A stretch of DNA of 9,863 nt, taken from NCBI GenBank assembly GCA_026392775.1, contig JAPLBK010000090.1:1-9863 (forward strand), in the 5' to 3' direction. Below, one piece after another: positions 7,834 to 9,863 of the stretch (position 1 is the first letter of the stretch; every line of letters starts with the position of its first letter). Below the pieces are notes generated by a model. That model did not search any database. It worked only from the letters and a program-made list of their open reading frames with translations, and was not told where the DNA came from. This DNA is from Actinomycetota bacterium. Its GTDB lineage: Bacteria; Actinomycetota; Actinomycetes; Nanopelagicales; Nanopelagicaceae. The position numbers and the translations under genes were made by a program.

Positions 7834-9163
7834 GATTTATTATGATCGCGGCCCTGCATATGGTGCAGAAGGCGGACCGATCGCAGATGAAAACCGTTAT
7901 ATGGAAGTGTGGAATCTAGTGTTCATGCAAAATGAGCGCGGAGTTGGTTCTGGCAAAAACGATTTCCCCATTCTTGGAGAACTTCCAGCAAAGAGTATTG
8001 ATACTGGTTTAGGACTTGAGCGCATGGCTGCTCTATTGCAAGGTGTTGAGAACATTTATGAAATTGACACAACGATGCAGATTCTGACTAAGGCGTCACA
8101 GCTCACAGGTGTTAAATACGGTTCATCTGAGAAATCAGATGTTTCACTGCGCATCATTGCCGATCATGCTCGAACTTCAGCAATGCTAATTGGTGATGGT
8201 GTAACACCTGGAAATGAAGGCCGTGGTTATGTTCTGCGTCGAATGATGCGTCGCACCATTCGTAACATGCGCTTACTTGGATCTATGGATCCCATTATGT
8301 CTGAACTCACTGTGGCAGCAATTGGTGCAATGGGGACTCAGTATCCAGAGTTAGTTACTGATTCAAAGCGCATCCTTTCGGTCAGTGTTTCGGAAGAAGA
8401 AAGTTTCTTGCAAACTCTAAAGAGTGGAACACAGATTTTCGATGTGGCAAGTGCAGCGTTGAAGAAGAGCAAGAGCGCAGTTCTTCCCGGAGAAGATGCC
8501 TTCAAACTTCATGACACCTATGGGTTTCCTTTTGATCTCACTGTTGAAATGGCGCGTGAAGAGGGTCTAGAAGTAGATGAAGATGGCTTCCGCCGTTTAA
8601 TGAAGGAACAAAAGGATCGCGCTAAAGCCGACTCTAAGGCTAAAAAGAGTGGGCACACAGATCTCTCCGTGTATCGCCAAGTGGCAGATAAGAATGGTAA
8701 ATCAGAGTTTATTGGGTATTCACATCTAACAAGTGAAGCCAAGGTCACTGCTGTTTTAGTTGATGGAAATTTAGTTGGTTCAGCTGGTGCAGACGAAGAT
8801 GTTGAAATTGTTCTAGATCGCACGCCTTTCTATGCCGAAGGTGGTGGCCAGTTAGCAGATGGCGGAAGGATTACATTGGCTAACGGCGCCATCGTTGAGA
8901 TTGATGATGTGCAAACTCCAGTGCCAGGTGTATTTGTTCACCGTGGTCGAGTTCTTTCTGGATCACTTGAAAGTGGATCCCAGGGACAAGCAGCTATCGA
9001 TGTTGAACGCCGGGATGCTATTTCTCGTGCTCACACCGCAACACATATGGTCCACAAAGCCTTTCGCGAACTATTAGGAGAAACTGCAACTCAGGCAGGT
9101 TCTGAGAACTCACCAGGAAGATTCCGTTTTGATTTCAGAAGTGATGTCACAAGAGGCCGCTAA
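7826..9163 (+). CDS. alaS: AlaRS fragment 2: rest of the catalytic domain, tRNA-recognition domain and start of the editing domain
   Basis: Native AlaRS sequence resumes at Cys (7826-7828) of the GPCSE motif as [17 protein letters not shown] and continues for 440 residues to RFDFRSD at 9145. VTRGR and a stop at 9161-9163 follow out of frame. An ATG at 7796 opens this frame, but its first ten codons are an out-of-frame overlap with fragment 1, so it is not a natural start. Visible are motif 3 [27 protein letters not shown] and [13 protein letters not shown] of the tRNA-recognition domain, [24 protein letters not shown] at the start of the editing domain, and the first half of the editing zinc site, HTATH. 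The second half of that site is on fragment 3. Confidence 0.85.
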   Translation, partial: CSEIYYDRGPAYGAEGGPIADENRYMEVWNLVFMQNERGVGSGKNDFPILGELPAKSIDTGLGLERMAALLQGVENIYEIDTTMQILTKASQLTGVKYGSSEKSDVSLRIIADHARTSAMLIGDGVTPGNEGRGYVLRRMMRRTIRNMRLLGSMDPIMSELTVAAIGAMGTQYPELVTDSKRILSVSVSEEESFLQTLKSGTQIFDVASAALKKSKSAVLPGEDAFKLHDTYGFPFDLTVEMAREEGLEVDEDGFRRLMKEQKDRAKADSKAKKSGHTDLSVYRQVADKNGKSEFIGYSHLTSEAKVTAVLVDGNLVGSAGADEDVEIVLDRTPFYAEGGGQLADGGRITLANGAIVEIDDVQTPVPGVFVHRGRVLSGSLESGSQGQAAIDVERRDAISRAHTATHMVHKAFRELLGETATQAGSENSPGRFRFDFRSDVTRGR

Positions 9164-9863
9164 GAAGATTGGGGCAATGGCCCTCTTTGGTGAGAAGTAC
9201 GGTGATCAAGTACGTGTTGTGAGCGTCGGTGACTGGGCCCGCGAACTCTGCGGTGGAACACACGTATCTCGCTCTGGTCAATTAGGAGTAGTTAAACTTT
9301 TGAGTGAATCATCAATTGGTGCCGGAGTCCGCCGCGTTGAAGCTCTTGTGGGTGTTGATGCTTATAAGTTTTTGGCTCGCGAACACATCTTGCTCAACTC
9401 TCTTACAGAGATTATCAAGGGTGCCCGAGTTGAAGAGCTGCCAGAGCGTATTAATGGGTTGATCAACTCTATGAAAGAGATTGAAAAAGAGCTAAGTGTC
9501 TTACGTTCTGCTCAGGCACTTTCACAAGTGGGAGAGATTGCCAAGAGTGCAAAGGTTATTAATGGAACAACGCTCATTACATCTGTCCTAGGTGATGGTA
9601 TTTCTGGAGATGATTTGAGAAGGATTGCTTTGGATTTGCGTTCAAAGGCTACAAACTGCGTTGTTGCACTTATCAGTGTTAATGATTCAAAGCCGGTATT
9701 GGTTGTGGCGGCCAGTGATGCTGCTCGTGCTGGTGGTGTTAAGGCGGGAGCGTTAGTAAAGATTGGTTCAACGGTATTAGGTGGAGGCGGAGGCGGCAAA
9801 GATGACTTCGCCCAAGGCGGAGGAACAGATGCGGCTAAATCAGTTGAAGCATTAGCTGCAATT
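9144..9863 (+). CDS. alaS: AlaRS fragment 3: end of the editing domain and C-Ala domain, 3' end outside window
   Basis: The frame is open from ATG 9144 to the window edge (240 residues), beginning [20 protein letters not shown]. It supplies the second half of the editing zinc site, CGGTH (codons at about 9252-9266), then [12 protein letters not shown], a helical coiled-coil linker (about 9390-9540, [18 protein letters not shown]) and the C-Ala domain with its [15 protein letters not shown] glycine-rich signature near 9780-9830. Only some ten residues of a normal C-terminus appear to be missing at the window end. The ATG is probably an internal Met of AlaRS rather than a start; no Shine-Dalgarno precedes it. 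Confidence 0.85.
   Translation, partial: MSQEAAKKIGAMALFGEKYGDQVRVVSVGDWARELCGGTHVSRSGQLGVVKLLSESSIGAGVRRVEALVGVDAYKFLAREHILLNSLTEIIKGARVEELPERINGLINSMKEIEKELSVLRSAQALSQVGEIAKSAKVINGTTLITSVLGDGISGDDLRRIALDLRSKATNCVVALISVNDSKPVLVVAASDAARAGGVKAGALVKIGSTVLGGGGGGKDDFAQGGGTDAAKSVEALAAI

Larger units (their letters stand above)
7390..9863 (+). pseudogene. alaS: Alanyl-tRNA synthetase gene, broken by two internal deletions/frameshifts; 3' end outside window
   Basis: Three consecutive frames together encode one AlaRS, the class II enzyme that charges tRNA-Ala and hydrolyses mischarged Ser/Gly-tRNA-Ala. N-terminal part: 7390 to about 7824. Middle part: about 7826-9145. C-terminal part: about 9144-9863, still open at the window edge. 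At each junction a block of conserved family sequence is absent and the frame changes by the same step. The retained pieces total about 825 residues; adding two blocks of about 30 and a short missing tail gives a normal AlaRS length. The remaining sequence is highly conserved and shows no stop codons or drift, so damage is confined to the two junctions. As written the gene cannot produce a functional enzyme. Because alaS is normally essential and single-copy, an assembly or consensus error is more likely than real decay, unless another alaS exists. Confidence 0.85.

Noticed and set aside
7822..9146. Programmed ribosomal frameshifting, translational bypassing or an intein in alaS
   Set aside because: Those mechanisms involve full coding information or extra sequence. 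Here conserved sequence is absent, so recoding cannot restore it. No slippery heptamer is seen at either junction.
1..9863. Mobile elements, CRISPR arrays, tRNA/rRNA genes, defence or secondary-metabolite genes
   Set aside because: I saw no terminal inverted repeats, transposase or integrase motifs, spaced direct repeats or cloverleaf structures; nearly all the sequence is accounted for by housekeeping genes.

Overview
The window is a compact stretch of bacterial chromosome carrying housekeeping genes, and almost all of it is coding. The proteins resemble actinobacterial versions throughout: the Rel sequence, the bacterial AspRS with its GAD insert, a DUF948 membrane protein just before alaS, and the order rel / DUF349 / metallo-beta-lactamase-fold hydrolase / hisS / aspS / DUF948 / alaS. 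Base composition is moderate (mid-40s % G+C by eye, not computed) and codons are A/T-rich at third positions. Intergenic gaps are tiny. This combination suggests a streamlined, low-GC planktonic actinobacterium of the freshwater acI / Nanopelagicales type. That placement is an inference from gene order and composition, not from a search.

Layout: (1) bases 1-1860, + strand: the 3' part of rel, the bifunctional (p)ppGpp synthetase/hydrolase, whose N-terminus lies outside the window. (2) bases 1857-3155, - strand: a Lys/Glu/Ala-rich coiled-coil protein with DUF349 repeats; its stop codon overlaps the rel stop codon. (3) bases 3156-3328: the only real intergenic region, a divergent control region with a 15-bp perfect palindrome, a long imperfect hairpin and a second small hairpin. 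(4) bases 3329-9863, + strand: an apparent operon of an MBL-fold (glyoxalase II-like) hydrolase, hisS, aspS, a DUF948 membrane protein and alaS, with spacings of -1, 23, 4 and 9 nt. alaS runs to within a few codons of its expected end at the window edge.

Functionally the region joins the alarmone enzyme that reports amino-acid starvation (Rel) to three class II aminoacyl-tRNA synthetases (His, Asp, Ala) and short accessory genes. I see no mobile element, CRISPR array, tRNA/rRNA gene, phage gene or defence system, and no undescribed system that I can support.

The one strong anomaly is alaS. Its reading frame is broken twice. At each break a block of conserved family sequence of about 30 residues is missing, and both deletions come out at about 89 nt when compared with the usual family spacing. 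The first removes the active-site DNFW/GPCGP segment and the second removes part of the editing domain. As alaS is normally an essential single-copy gene, a matched pair of assembly or consensus errors is the leading explanation. Genuine decay with a second alaS elsewhere would be the interesting alternative.
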